Counted from the first letter of the stretch, positions 49,001 through 57,548 are shown. The stretch is 64,000 nt of DNA from Nodularia sp. LEGE 06071 (GCF_015207755.1 NZ_JADEWH010000001.1:186001-250000); one strand, 5' to 3'. A program made the numbers and translations. The notes: generated by a model from the letters alone, not told the origin.

Positions 49001-50364
49001 CCTTCATAATAAGCATAATTAGCATACTCGCTGTTGCTCCACTGGCTTAAGTTCTTGGCTTCTCCTCCCCCCATAATTGGTGCCCAGCCAGTATCACCGC
49101 TACCTTGTCCTTCGTAATAATTATTCCCTGGTTGTTGGCTTGTTCCATCATGCTCTAGTCCTAGAGTGTGACCTACTTCATGGGAGATAGTCTCAGTCGT
49201 AAGTATCTCTTCGCCATCTGTACTCTCACTAAAAATAAAGGCGGGAGTATCACGATAGTCATTGAAAGAGCTAGAGTAGGCGACTCCTATCGTCCCTGCT
49301 GATCCGTACCAGTCCAAGCTGCTACCACCAATAACAGCACGTACACCCCAGCGAGTATCGTTAGCATCACTCTTAATCAGATCGTTAATATCTGTTGGGG
49401 CTTGGGTTGTGACATTCACATTAAAGGGGCTAAAATCTTCGGCGACACGCTGCCAAATATACTGGATTCTTTCCAGTTCAGCTGGGCTGAATAATGGATC
49501 GTTGTCTAGGCTGAAGGAAGGGGTAATAATATCAGCCCCATTATGAAACTGCTCATTCCACTGAGTCCCAGAGGTGGTATGCCCGTTGAAATCTAAATAA
49601 ATTGTGTGGTTGGCTCCTGCTAGGCTGTTGAGGAGGAAAGTTTGGGATAAATCTAAAGCTCCTGAGACAGGTGCTATTGACTGTTGGGGTGGATTATTGA
49701 TTCGATTTAGATCAACATCTACACCTTCGTTGATATTCGGCTGCACAGATGTGATTTCTGGTTCAGTTACGTTATTCCCTAGTGCCAACTTAGAACTAGG
49801 TGTATCTGTCTGATTCACTTCTGGGAATGCAGCACTTTCGGCTTCTGGTGTGGCAGTTGTCACAAAACGATCTGATAAATTAATTTTATTAGTGCTGGTG
49901 GGGTTGCCGATTAGACCGACATAAGCGATGCGATCGCTTGTGCTATCTCTGGTATTCAGACTGCTGTTGCTGTTATGCAGAAGAATCGACTCAACGTTCC
50001 AAGTTCTGGTTAGTGATTGATAATTCTGTAAATTATCCAAACTCAGTTGCGTATTACCTAAGTACAAATATTCTGGGGAACCGTGAGAAACGATATGTAA
50101 CCTGGTAATTTGGGAATTTTGTTGTAAAACTTCCGTAATTTCCTCAATGCCATCTCGATTTGGCGAAAGAACAAATGTTTTTACTCCCTCAAGAACTCCG
50201 TTTTGTAGGCTTTTGTAGTTGGGAACGGAGGAATCAATAAAAACAACCGTATCTGTTTTAGAGAACAAAGAGTCATTTAACATTTTTATGATTTTTTCAC
50301 CTGGTAATAGAATCGAATGTCTTGTTGCATTGAGGCTAGTTTTTACTAGTTCTGATGCAGACAA
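46018..50364 (-). CDS. Giant secreted DUF4347 / metzincin / Calx-beta / VCBS / RTX protein
   Basis: 1448 residues. Order: DUF4347 (about 35-175), metzincin protease-like domain with HEVGHTLGLEHD zinc site (about 250-460), a PPC-like beta domain (480-610), Calx-beta (610-720), four 97-residue cadherin/VCBS-type repeats (about 725-1110), a dystroglycan-type cadherin domain (1110-1220), nonapeptide RTX repeats of GGDGNDILYGG type (about 1222-1400) and a short C-terminal secretion signal region. No N-terminal signal peptide; RTX proteins are exported by type I secretion and fold with Ca2+. Probably an extracellular, Ca-dependent protease or adhesin. No secretion genes are nearby. The repeats match at DNA level (47021-48180). 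Confidence 0.9.
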   Translation of the reverse strand: MSASELVKTSLNATRHSILLPGEKIIKMLNDSLFSKTDTVVFIDSSVPNYKSLQNGVLEGVKTFVLSPNRDGIEEITEVLQQNSQITRLHIVSHGSPEYLYLGNTQLSLDNLQNYQSLTRTWNVESILLHNSNSSLNTRDSTSDRIAYVGLIGNPTSTNKINLSDRFVTTATPEAESAAFPEVNQTDTPSSKLALGNNVTEPEITSVQPNINEGVDVDLNRINNPPQQSIAPVSGALDLSQTFLLNSLAGANHTIYLDFNGHTTSGTQWNEQFHNGADIITPSFSLDNDPLFSPAELERIQYIWQRVAEDFSPFNVNVTTQAPTDINDLIKSDANDTRWGVRAVIGGSSLDWYGSAGTIGVAYSSSFNDYRDTPAFIFSESTDGEEILTTETISHEVGHTLGLEHDGTSQQPGNNYYEGQGSGDTGWAPIMGGGEAKNLSQWSNSEYANYAYYEGGNPEPVLIKEDELNVITTQNGFGYRTDDTGNTIATAKALDVSGTTLSGHGIIERRTDIDYYSFFTGAGAISLTVNPFTRGPNLDIQARLFDSLGTFIVSSNPTDFLFANIDTNVAAGTYYLEIDGVGKGDPLVNGYTDYGSLGQYTISGNIVANITPVITLTLSPGSVNEDGTTNLVYTFTRTESTTNALTVNYSVAGTATFNNDYSQIGAATFTDTTGTITFAANSATATLTIDPTADAIIESDETVALTLTSGTGYTVGTATAVTGTITNDDFSNQPPVGSPTATLSNIAEDTAIIINQTDLLAGFSDVDGDPLAVTNLTANNGTLVNNNNGTYTFTPNADFNGSVTLTYDVTDGTTSLTGQSNTFAVTSVNDAPVGSPTATLSNTPEDTAIIINQADLLAGFSDVDGDILTVANLTANNGTLVNNNNGTYTFTPNADFNGSVTLTYDVTDGTATLNGQSNTFAVTPVNDAPVGSPTATLSNTPEDTAIIINQADLLAGFSDVDGDILTVANLTANNGTLVNNNNGTYTFTPNADFNGSVTLTYDVTDGTATLNGQSNTFAVTPVNDAPVGSPTATLSNTPEDTAIIINQADLLAGFSDVDGDILTVANLTANNGTLVNNNNGTYTFTPNADFNGSVTLTYDVTDGTATLTGQSNTFAVTAVNDAPTVANIIANQTTQEDDFFSFTVPANTFTDVDAGDSLTYNATLANGNPLPTWLTFDSNTRTFSGTPDDPNNGTISIIVTATDSSNASVSDTFDLTVIPVIDGGDGDDVLFGGAGNDILAGRNGNDTLYANAGNDILYGDNGNDILYGGDGNDILNGNQGDDVLNGGNGDDELYGGDGRDLMVGGDGRDLMVGGDGNDTLNGNQGDDILYGGNGNDILYGTNGNDILYGDDGNDSLFGGIGNDLLVGGLGDDLLLGDVGSDIFVLETGGGRDRINDFSLGQGDKIGLSGLSFNQLSFSGNEIRLGNQTLAILAGVNTTTLTQNDFISV
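47021..48180. repeat. Four 291-bp tandem repeats in the giant protein gene
   Basis: The motif GCAAAGGTGTTGCTTTG recurs at 47021, 47312, 47603 and 47894, an exact 291-bp period (97 codons). Units 2 and 3 appear identical at nucleotide level; unit 4 is the most diverged. This shows recent tandem duplication or gene conversion. Confidence 0.95.
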
Positions 50365-50776
50365 GTTTAAGCACGACTAACATAGTGACATATTTTACAT
50401 ATAGTTACTACAGTGTTTTCTCGGTTATGAGATTGATGAGCTTCTGAAGCAAGTTTGGTTTCGGGAATTCGGTTGGGTGCGATCGCAATTAGCCCCAACT
50501 CTCCTCCCAACTAGCTCAAACACAAATCTTCAATTTCTCAACTAACTGTTCCTGATGCTTTTTCCTCTTCTTCTCAAATGCGCTAAATCAATAAACCAAT
50601 AAGTTTTCTCCCTAAGAGCCATTTACTGACACTCCGTAAAGCCGACAACATAGCTGCGCTGATCGCGTAGCATTGTACACGAAAGTATTAGTAAATGACT
50701 ATTAGTTTCCATGAGGAAATAAGATGCCTTTGCCTTGGGCATTCTGCCTGCCTTTTTAGGTAGGTTTAAGTAAAAT
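50365..50776. other. 412-bp intergenic region
   Basis: Between the start of the giant gene and the end of recJ on the same strand. A weak hairpin (CCTACC/GGCAGG, about 50745-50763) lies just after the recJ stop. No gene seen. Confidence 0.4.
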
Positions 50777-53101
50777 TTAAAAAGCAGGTTTATTCGCGAT
50801 CGCTATAATTGTCTGTAGAGGAACTTCGGCAAAATAATTTTGCTGGAATTGTTCTTCGCTGATGGCGGCTAAAAATTTCTCTCCAGCTGTATCAGTAATG
50901 CCTTCTGAGTTGGTGCTGGGATTCCAACTAATGTGAAAATCACGGTCTTGTCTTGTGACTGTGAACCCCAAATCTTTTAAAGCTTCAAATCCCCAAAGTA
51001 AAGTTTGGTCACGGATGCCGAGTTTTGCTAAAAGTTGCCCGCGGGTAACTGATTGATTTGTCCGACTTAGATATTTAGCAATACCGACCAAAGTCAGCCA
51101 AATTTGCTGGGGTGGTTGATGCTGGGGTTTAGACCAGGCGATCGCTAATTGTTGATTATTATAGAGACATCGCCTTAACCATGCACGTAAATCATCCCAG
51201 TTGGTAGGACAATCAGCCATTAAAACAGCCGAATGCTGATTAATCAGTTCTGAATATTCTTGATTTCGCCAATCTAATATAATCTGAGTAGAGACGTGAT
51301 TCATCGCGTCCGAATTACCCACAGCACGAACAGCAATTAATCTAATTTCATAGCGTTTTTTGAAAGTATTGTAATCTAGTTCGGCAATGCAATCACACCT
51401 ACCTAGAGGCAATTCATCTTTATAGTGTCCCCACCAAATTCCAGGAAACGCGCTTTTAGTAGAATCATCCCGAATATCAAAATCGGTTTTAATGTACTGC
51501 ACCTTTTTGCCTTTCCAATCCTGCTGATTCCGATGCCAAGAATTTTCAAACCAGCAGTTTTGAATTAACAGTTTTGGCACAGGGTTTCCCATTCCACAAG
51601 GTTCCAGCAGTTTGAGTTCCAAAAATAACTCTTTGCCTAAATCTGCAACAGTTACTGTTAAGTCAGCTTGTACAGTGGGCATGAGATTTGTTCCACCCAA
51701 AGATTGCCGCAACTGTTGATTAATTGCATCTGTAAATAAAGGGATATTTTCTACTAATAAGCTCAACCCGGCGGCAAAGGGATGTCCACCAAAGCTATGT
51801 AACAAATGTGCTTGCTGTTTTACTAATTGGTATAAATCGACAGAATTGACAGAACGGGCAGAACCACGGGCTAAGGAGGGAGTAGGGGTAGTATCTTGTG
51901 TTCGTTCTTCTGTACTCAATAAAATAGTGGGACGGCCTGTTTCTTGGGCTATTTGTCCAGCGACTAAACCCAATACTCCAGCTGGCCATTGGGTATCTTC
52001 TAAGACGATAACGCTGGTGGTTGATAAGTCTAGCTGAGAAAGTTTTTGTGTAACTTGTGCTTGGACATCTTTTTGTAAAGACTTGCGGCGGGTGTTAGCT
52101 AGTTCTGTCACTTCGGCTAGTTGATGACAATGTTTCAGATCCCGGCTAGTTAATAACTCGACGCAGAAACTAGCATCGCCTTGAATGCGACTCACAGCGT
52201 TAATCCGTGGCCCTAGACCGAAGGAAATATCTGTGGGGCGATCGCCATTTTTCTGACATAATTCTAATAATCGCCCTACCCCTGGCCGTCGTCTGGTTGT
52301 GACTGGCTGCTGAAAGTCGGCTTGCAATCTTTGAATACCTAATTGCGCTAAATACCGACAGTCTCCACTTAACTGCACCAAATCGGCTATTAATCCCACT
52401 GCGACTAAATCTAATAAATCGGCTAAGGGATTTTGGGGGACATTCGGTAGGGTTTGATAAAGAGCTTCAATTAATTTAAAAGCTACCGCTACCCCAGAAA
52501 GATGAAATAACTGATGTTCCTTTGGTAAATAGCGGGGGTTGATAATGGCTGTAACTGGTGGGCGTTGTTCAGGTAAGGTATGGTGGTCTGTAACTATGAC
52601 ATCTATACCTAACTGTTGGGCATAAACAATTTCATTAATATTTGTACTGCCTGTGTCGCAAGTTACTATTAATTTACAACCTTGTTTTTGTAAATTATCA
52701 ATTCCTGGATAATTGAGTCCGTGGGATTCTTTGAGGCGATTGGGGATGTAGTAAGTTAACTGGGAATCTTGGTTGAAAAACTGTCCTAAACCATCCCATA
52801 AAACAGCCGTGGAGGTAATTCCATCAGCGTCGAAGTCTCCCCAAATGGCGATTTTATCATTGTTATTTCGTGCTTGTTGCAATCTTTCCATCGCTAGCTG
52901 CATTTCTTCGCCAAATTCAAAGGGGCTGGCTGGTTGATATGTTTTATAGTCGGTAAAGGCTGCTAATTGTTGTTCGTTTTTAATTCCTCTTTGCCATAAT
53001 AATTGGGCTGCATACAATCCGCTTGATGCTGGTGTATGCTGTTTGACTATTTGGATGAACCAGTCTGGTGGTTTTTCGGGTGTTGCTATAATCCATTTCA
53101 T
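50777..53101 (-). CDS. recJ: Single-stranded-DNA-specific exonuclease RecJ
   Basis: 774 residues, longer than the about 580 of E. coli, as in other cyanobacteria. 5'-3' ssDNA exonuclease of recombination and repair. DHH motifs: IWGDFDADGITSTAV, VTCDTGS, VTDHHTLPEQ; DHHA1: SFGGHPFAAGLSL; an OB-fold region and a C-terminal winged-helix-like extension (TRGQLLAKLGIRDQTL). Odd: bases 51288-51310 inside the gene look like an in-frame palindromic repeat insertion (DAMNHVST), and 51855-51920 encodes a low-complexity linker (TPTPSLARGSAR). Confidence 0.95.
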   Translation of the reverse strand: MKWIIATPEKPPDWFIQIVKQHTPASSGLYAAQLLWQRGIKNEQQLAAFTDYKTYQPASPFEFGEEMQLAMERLQQARNNNDKIAIWGDFDADGITSTAVLWDGLGQFFNQDSQLTYYIPNRLKESHGLNYPGIDNLQKQGCKLIVTCDTGSTNINEIVYAQQLGIDVIVTDHHTLPEQRPPVTAIINPRYLPKEHQLFHLSGVAVAFKLIEALYQTLPNVPQNPLADLLDLVAVGLIADLVQLSGDCRYLAQLGIQRLQADFQQPVTTRRRPGVGRLLELCQKNGDRPTDISFGLGPRINAVSRIQGDASFCVELLTSRDLKHCHQLAEVTELANTRRKSLQKDVQAQVTQKLSQLDLSTTSVIVLEDTQWPAGVLGLVAGQIAQETGRPTILLSTEERTQDTTPTPSLARGSARSVNSVDLYQLVKQQAHLLHSFGGHPFAAGLSLLVENIPLFTDAINQQLRQSLGGTNLMPTVQADLTVTVADLGKELFLELKLLEPCGMGNPVPKLLIQNCWFENSWHRNQQDWKGKKVQYIKTDFDIRDDSTKSAFPGIWWGHYKDELPLGRCDCIAELDYNTFKKRYEIRLIAVRAVGNSDAMNHVSTQIILDWRNQEYSELINQHSAVLMADCPTNWDDLRAWLRRCLYNNQQLAIAWSKPQHQPPQQIWLTLVGIAKYLSRTNQSVTRGQLLAKLGIRDQTLLWGFEALKDLGFTVTRQDRDFHISWNPSTNSEGITDTAGEKFLAAISEEQFQQNYFAEVPLQTIIAIANKPAF
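51288..51310. repeat. Palindromic repeat inside recJ
   Basis: GTAGAGACGTGATTCATCGC and the next three bases form an imperfect palindrome (GACGTGAT/ATCGCGTC). It resembles the GTAGAGACGC...GCGTCTCTAC dispersed hairpins of cyanobacteria, here read in frame in recJ. Confidence 0.55.
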
Positions 53102-53208
53102 GGAGTTTTTTAAAGCTTAGAAAGGAGGTTGGTTTTGGATTATCGAACCGCCAAGTCGCCAAGTGCGCCAAGAGAGGAGGACGTTTACTATATTTTTTTT
53201 ATTAGTAT

Positions 53209-53838
53209 TTATTGATCATTTATCTGAATTTCATTTACTAGGGGATTGAGAATTATTTCATTAGCCATTCCTTCAGGTTTACGGGTGCGAATTGCTGGAC
53301 GGGTTCGCCTGTAACCGGCTCTTTCGGCTTTTTGATGTTCGTAATCAATCAGTCTGCCATAATGTTCATGTTTGCTTAAATTCATTGACAGGAAAATATG
53401 CTGGCGGATATTACCAAATCCTTTCCGGTTAAAGAATTTGACGGCTGGATTGTTGGTAGGATCTGTGTCTACTAGCATGAATCGCGCCCCGTCTTCAATC
53501 ATCCGCGCGATCGCTTTATCAACTAATTTATCTGCTACTCCTCGACGCTGAAATTTCGGATTCACAGCTAGCCATAATATATAACCGTAAGTCCAGGATG
53601 CTTTGGTAATAATGGTTCCTAAAATAAACCCTGCTAATTCTCCGTCTGTTTCTGCAACCAGACAATATTCTGGATCTGTATTGTACAGTCCAATTACTTC
53701 CCATTCGTCCCAGGTGCGATATAAATAAGGATATAAATCGCTAGTAAATAGCTGTTCACCTAAGTGGTAAACTGGTGAAATATCGTCTATCCCTAATTCA
53801 CGAACATAAATCAAATCAGTTTCATCAAAGCTTTTCAT
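53209..53838 (-). CDS. GNAT-family N-acetyltransferase
   Basis: 209 residues. GNAT core with motif A NPKFQRRGVADKLVDKAIARMI (acetyl-CoA pyrophosphate loop RRGVA), preceded by CLVAETDGELAGFILGTII and followed by LVDTDPTNNPAVKFFNRKGF. The C-terminus (about 160-209) is a basic, probably disordered tail with ERAGYRRTRPAIRTRK. Likely acetylates a protein N-terminus or small amine; substrate unknown. It is 15 bp from the nuclease gene upstream, so co-transcribed. Confidence 0.9.
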   Translation of the reverse strand: MKSFDETDLIYVRELGIDDISPVYHLGEQLFTSDLYPYLYRTWDEWEVIGLYNTDPEYCLVAETDGELAGFILGTIITKASWTYGYILWLAVNPKFQRRGVADKLVDKAIARMIEDGARFMLVDTDPTNNPAVKFFNRKGFGNIRQHIFLSMNLSKHEHYGRLIDYEHQKAERAGYRRTRPAIRTRKPEGMANEIILNPLVNEIQINDQ

Positions 53839-53853
53839 ATAATTCTCTAGAAT

Positions 53854-54651
53854 TCAGAGAGCTACTTCTTGAATATTGGCAAGATTTGGTAAATAATTCT
53901 GCTGATTTTCTGTGCTGGATTGCGTGCGATTGCAACGTGTGGCAAAATGACAATAATTACAATCTTGACTATTTTCCGGAACTTGAGGAAATCGTTGATC
54001 TATTTGGTAGTCTTCCAACCAGTTCGTTAATTTATTCAACAGTTGATTAAGTTTCTTAGCTGTTTGCTGATGCTGGGTAGAATTGTAATTAAATGTAATA
54101 TTTTGCGGTTGACCTTCAGACTGGACAAACCAGTAAGTCATAGAAATATTTTTGGGCAAATAGTCGCTAGTTTCAGCTAATACATACAAATAAAGACGTG
54201 TTTGCCAATTCTGTTCTAACTTGCGTTTATTTTGGGGTTTAGGATAAGTTTTCCAGTCGAGAATTTGGGCTTTTTGACTATCTCCTATGAATAAATCATA
54301 AACAACTGTCAGCAAATAGTCTTGAACTTGCAGGATGCGGTAATGTTCGCTTTCACGGAAAGTTTGGGAGTCGATTGGCGTTAAAATCTCTGGTGCTGCA
54401 TTGGTAAAACCTGACATCCAGCTTTGCAGTTGAGTATCCACTTCCAGAAAACTACCAATTGGTAAACCCATTTCTCGCTGTTGCATTAGCAAGTGAAACT
54501 GACTACCCAAAGTCTGGTGTTCTTCGTGTTCGGGATTTAAAGGCGTGTTGAGTTGCTCTAAGTAGGTGTGTTGGAATTTACGCGGACAAGCTTCTAGTAA
54601 GTTGAGATGTCCCTGAGATAGGCGTAATAGTGGAGTTGTTTCTGACAGCAT
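53854..54651 (-). CDS. PD-(D/E)XK nuclease with predicted Fe-S cluster (Cas4/AddB-like)
   Basis: 265 residues. N-terminal Cys in LLEACPRKFQHTYLEQ, then GSQFHLLMQQ (His), nuclease core VVYDLFIG ... AQILDWKTYPKP (Asp, DxK), QTRLYLYVLAE, and C-terminal Cys triplet in DCNYCHFATRCN. One N-terminal and three C-terminal Cys form the 4Fe-4S staple seen in Cas4, AddB and Dna2. No cas genes or CRISPR array in the window, so this is a solitary RecB-like nuclease, probably in DNA repair. Upstream of, and 15 bp from, the GNAT gene. Confidence 0.87.
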   Translation of the reverse strand: MLSETTPLLRLSQGHLNLLEACPRKFQHTYLEQLNTPLNPEHEEHQTLGSQFHLLMQQREMGLPIGSFLEVDTQLQSWMSGFTNAAPEILTPIDSQTFRESEHYRILQVQDYLLTVVYDLFIGDSQKAQILDWKTYPKPQNKRKLEQNWQTRLYLYVLAETSDYLPKNISMTYWFVQSEGQPQNITFNYNSTQHQQTAKKLNQLLNKLTNWLEDYQIDQRFPQVPENSQDCNYCHFATRCNRTQSSTENQQNYLPNLANIQEVAL

Positions 54652-54685
54652 TCTTTTATTTTAGAAGCGATCGCTCACGGAAGAA

Positions 54686-54716
54686 GCAGGGGAGCAGGGA
54701 GCAGGGAGCATGGGGG
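54686..54716. repeat. GGAGCAG heptad repeat
   Basis: About four units of GGAGCAG/GGAGCAT upstream of the nuclease gene (215-bp gap). Typical short tandem repeat; no coding role. Confidence 0.8.
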
Positions 54717-54866
54717 ATTTGGAACTCCCCAGATCAAAGGGTTTCAAGGCTCTAAATTTATTTATGCGTCTGCTGTTCGCCTGACTACCTAAAGGTAAAA
54801 AATAAAAGGCGGAAGGATGAATTTTGCCTTTTCCTTCATCCCTCTACCTTTTTATATACCTGATGC

Positions 54867-55070
54867 TTATTTAATGTTAGCCCGTGCATCCCTGACTGCG
54901 GCAAAGAAAAATAATCCTGTGAGGGGAATGCTCAATCCGAGGATAATTGCAGTCACCTGAACGCCCAAATCTGGTTGTCCAGAAGTAAGTTCAAATACTG
55001 AACCGACGGCGGCGATCGCTGTTACGCAAGAACCACCCAGAAATAAACCGCTTTTTGGAGTTAAATACAC
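54867..55070 (-). CDS. Small two-helix membrane protein
   Basis: 67 residues; hydrophobic segments about 8-27 (GLFLGGSCVTAIAAVGSVFEL) and 37-58 (VTAIILGLSIPLTGLFFFAAV), ending RDARANIK. GTG start at 55070. Looks like small conserved cyanobacterial membrane proteins; function unknown. It follows def by 10 bp on the same strand, so probably one operon. Confidence 0.75.
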   Translation of the reverse strand: MYLTPKSGLFLGGSCVTAIAAVGSVFELTSGQPDLGVQVTAIILGLSIPLTGLFFFAAVRDARANIK

Positions 55071-55080
55071 TATTAGTTCC

Positions 55081-55644
55081 CTATGCTACTGGTTTCACGG
55101 CTTGATACGAGAAGCCATTTTTAGATAACTCCTGAGCCAAGGTCAAGGAATTATCCACACGATCTACAAATACCACGCCTTTGAGGTGATCCATTTCGTG
55201 CTGAATGCAGCGCGCGAGTAAGTCGTTAGCTTTGAGGGATTTGGGACGGCCGTATTCATCTTTATAGGCAATTTCTACGCCTTCGGGACGCTTTACGTCT
55301 AAATAAACGTTGGGAATGCTCAAACACCCTTCTTGGGCAACGCAGACTTCCTTACTCACCTGTTTAATGGTGGGGTTAATCAATACCAGTGGCGGATGAT
55401 CTGGGTTATCTGGTTCGCAATCGATCACAATCAGTTGTTTATGAATTCCCACTTGAGGCGCAGCCAAACCAATGCCATCGCTACTGTACATAGTTTGCAG
55501 CATTTCCCGTGCCAATTGACGGATTTCATCGTCTATTTTAGTAATCCGCTTGGCATCTTGACGCAACACGCGATCGCCTAGATAGTGAAGTGTCAAGGGC
55601 GGATTTTTTAACTTTTTTTTCTCGACAGCAATTTCAGAGGGCAT
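55081..55644 (-). CDS. def: Peptide deformylase
   Basis: 187 residues from ATG 55644. Removes the N-formyl group from nascent proteins. All three motifs are present: GIGLAAPQVG, EGCLSIPN and QHEMDHLKG (Cys and two His bind the metal). A short basic N-terminal lead (AVEKKKLKNPPLT) is common in cyanobacterial Def. The in-frame TTG at 55653 is a less likely start. Confidence 0.97.
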   Translation of the reverse strand: MPSEIAVEKKKLKNPPLTLHYLGDRVLRQDAKRITKIDDEIRQLAREMLQTMYSSDGIGLAAPQVGIHKQLIVIDCEPDNPDHPPLVLINPTIKQVSKEVCVAQEGCLSIPNVYLDVKRPEGVEIAYKDEYGRPKSLKANDLLARCIQHEMDHLKGVVFVDRVDNSLTLAQELSKNGFSYQAVKPVA

Positions 55645-55798
55645 GATGATCAATGACTAAGTTGTGAAAATTCCTACTATTTCAATTCTATCAATCTCCC
55701 ATAGACCCCTGTTGAGATGCAAAAATTCACCTGAGATATATTTTTTCATGGAGAAATAGATCACGATTATTAGGAAAATTTAGATTTTGGGGTGGTGT

Positions 55799-56701
55799 GT
55801 GTTTAAATTTCTGACAAAACTTGACTATCTGCTCAAAGAAACTTTCCTCGGTTTGCTGCGAGGCGGTTGGATGAATTGGGCGGCTATCAGTACCGTCACA
55901 GTGTTACTATTTCTATTTGGCTTGAGTCTGCAAACTTCTTGGCAAGTAGAAAAACTGCTGAATCAGTTCGGTAGCCAGTTAGAAGTTTCAGTTTATCTCG
56001 ATCCAGATACACCAGCCCGCAGTATTGAGACATTTATAGCGCAAATGCCCGATGTAGTAGGGTTGCAAACTATTACTAAAGAACAAGCTTGGAAGAAGTT
56101 AGTCCAGGAATTAGGCATTTCCAATATTGATGGTGCTACCCAAGAGTTAGGGGATAATCCTCTGGTGGATGAGATTAAGGTCAAAGCTCGGAATTCGGAA
56201 GCTGTCCCCAATTTAGCTACCGAACTGGTTAAAATACAGGGTGTGGAAACTGTGCAGTATATAGATGAAGCAGTTAAACGCATTGCCCAGTTGCACCGGG
56301 GTTTAAACTGGATTACTTTAACAATTACTATTATTCTGACTTTAACGGCGATCGCAGTCACTACTACCACCATTCGCCTGATTGTCATGGCGCGACGGCG
56401 AGAAATTGAAATTATGCAACTGGTAGGTGCGACATCTGCTTGGATTTATCTGCCGTTTATTTTACAGGGAATTACCTTCGGTTTAGTTGGTGGTGCGATC
56501 GCTTGGAGTTTCATTTCTTTAATCCAACAGTTTATCAGCCGGACTTTAGCGAATCAACCAGATTTTATCCAATTTATTACCAACGGTTTACAACTTAGTA
56601 CCGCACAGCTTTTACTATTGCCTTTAATTCTGTTAAGTTTTGGTGCAGTGGTAGGATTAATGGGCAGCTTGTTTGCTGTGCGGCGGTTTGCGAAGAATTA
56701 A
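55799..56701 (+). CDS. ftsX: Cell-division protein FtsX
   Basis: 300 residues from GTG 55799 (MFKFLTKLDYLLKETFLGLLRGG). Four membrane helices: about 25-45, 170-195, 220-245 and 270-295, with an extracytoplasmic domain (about 50-165) between the first two. Motif IMQLVGATSAWIYLPFILQG is typical of FtsX. FtsX is the membrane part of FtsEX and controls peptidoglycan hydrolases. No ftsE is adjacent. The ORF is open from TTG 55787, but GTG 55799 matches family starts. Confidence 0.92.
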   Translation: MFKFLTKLDYLLKETFLGLLRGGWMNWAAISTVTVLLFLFGLSLQTSWQVEKLLNQFGSQLEVSVYLDPDTPARSIETFIAQMPDVVGLQTITKEQAWKKLVQELGISNIDGATQELGDNPLVDEIKVKARNSEAVPNLATELVKIQGVETVQYIDEAVKRIAQLHRGLNWITLTITIILTLTAIAVTTTTIRLIVMARRREIEIMQLVGATSAWIYLPFILQGITFGLVGGAIAWSFISLIQQFISRTLANQPDFIQFITNGLQLSTAQLLLLPLILLSFGAVVGLMGSLFAVRRFAKN

Positions 56702-56726
56702 AATTACAGCAATCAGGACTGGATTT

Positions 56727-57548
56727 ATGGCAACTCAGTGGGAATCTTTACTACAAAATCTCGGTGAATGGCAAGGTTCATTTACCCGATTCTCACCCCA
56801 AGGCGCACTTTTAGAAGATATCAAAAGTGTGGTGTCTTTGTCAGGGTTAAATAATAATCAGACTATCCGCCAAATTGTCAGCCGCCAAGGGCAAGAAGAT
56901 TTAGTCTTAGAATACAGTTCTCTGGCGAAGACTACGCTGTTTTTTGCCAATGGTGCTTTTTCCCAAGGTTCAATTCAGTTAGCACCGTTTACAGAATTTG
57001 GGGCGGAACTCGGTTTGATTCATGAAAATCGCCGCTTACGTCTGGTGCAACTATTTGATAAAACTGGTCAGTTAGATAAAATAACTCTGATTCGGGAATA
57101 TTTAGCTGGGACTGAACCAGTAGAACGCCCATCGTTACAGATAGATGAATTATTGGGAGAATGGCAAGGTGAAGCTGTAACGATATATCCAGATTGGCGA
57201 TCGCCAGATCATTACTCTACCAATTTAAAATTACAATTAGATAATACTGGGCGATTAATTCAAAGTTTAACTTTTGGCGATCGCACAATTACGTCAACTG
57301 GTACTATCCAAGGTTCTACTATTAACTTTGATCAAAATCCTCAAAAACAGGTACAAGTATTACTCCTCCCTGATGGCGCTTCTGTCACATCTCCGTTACA
57401 GGTGCAGTTGCGTCAACCTTTATTTTTAGAAGTCGGTTGGTTAATTCAGCCTAACCTGCGCCAACGCATGATTCGCAGCTACAACGATAAAGGCGAATGG
57501 GTGAGTTTGACATTAGTTACAGAAGAAAAAGTGGGCGTTGCTGATTGA
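56727..57548 (+). CDS. DUF3598 lipocalin-like protein, C-terminus altered by MITE
   Basis: 273 residues from ATG 56727 (MATQWESLLQNLGEWQGSF). Two similar halves, GEWQGSFTRFSPQG and GEWQGEAVTIYPDW, each starting a beta-barrel as in DUF3598, a family distantly like the CpcS phycobilin lyases. Role unknown, possibly pigment-related. The last four residues (GVAD) and the TGA stop come from the MITE at 57534; before insertion the gene would have ended ...EEKV-TAA. Starts 25 bp after ftsX. Confidence 0.85.
   Translation: MATQWESLLQNLGEWQGSFTRFSPQGALLEDIKSVVSLSGLNNNQTIRQIVSRQGQEDLVLEYSSLAKTTLFFANGAFSQGSIQLAPFTEFGAELGLIHENRRLRLVQLFDKTGQLDKITLIREYLAGTEPVERPSLQIDELLGEWQGEAVTIYPDWRSPDHYSTNLKLQLDNTGRLIQSLTFGDRTITSTGTIQGSTINFDQNPQKQVQVLLLPDGASVTSPLQVQLRQPLFLEVGWLIQPNLRQRMIRSYNDKGEWVSLTLVTEEKVGVAD

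Noticed and set aside
53854-54651. CRISPR-associated Cas4
   Set aside because: No CRISPR repeats or other cas genes in the window; similarity is to the wider RecB/Cas4 nuclease fold.
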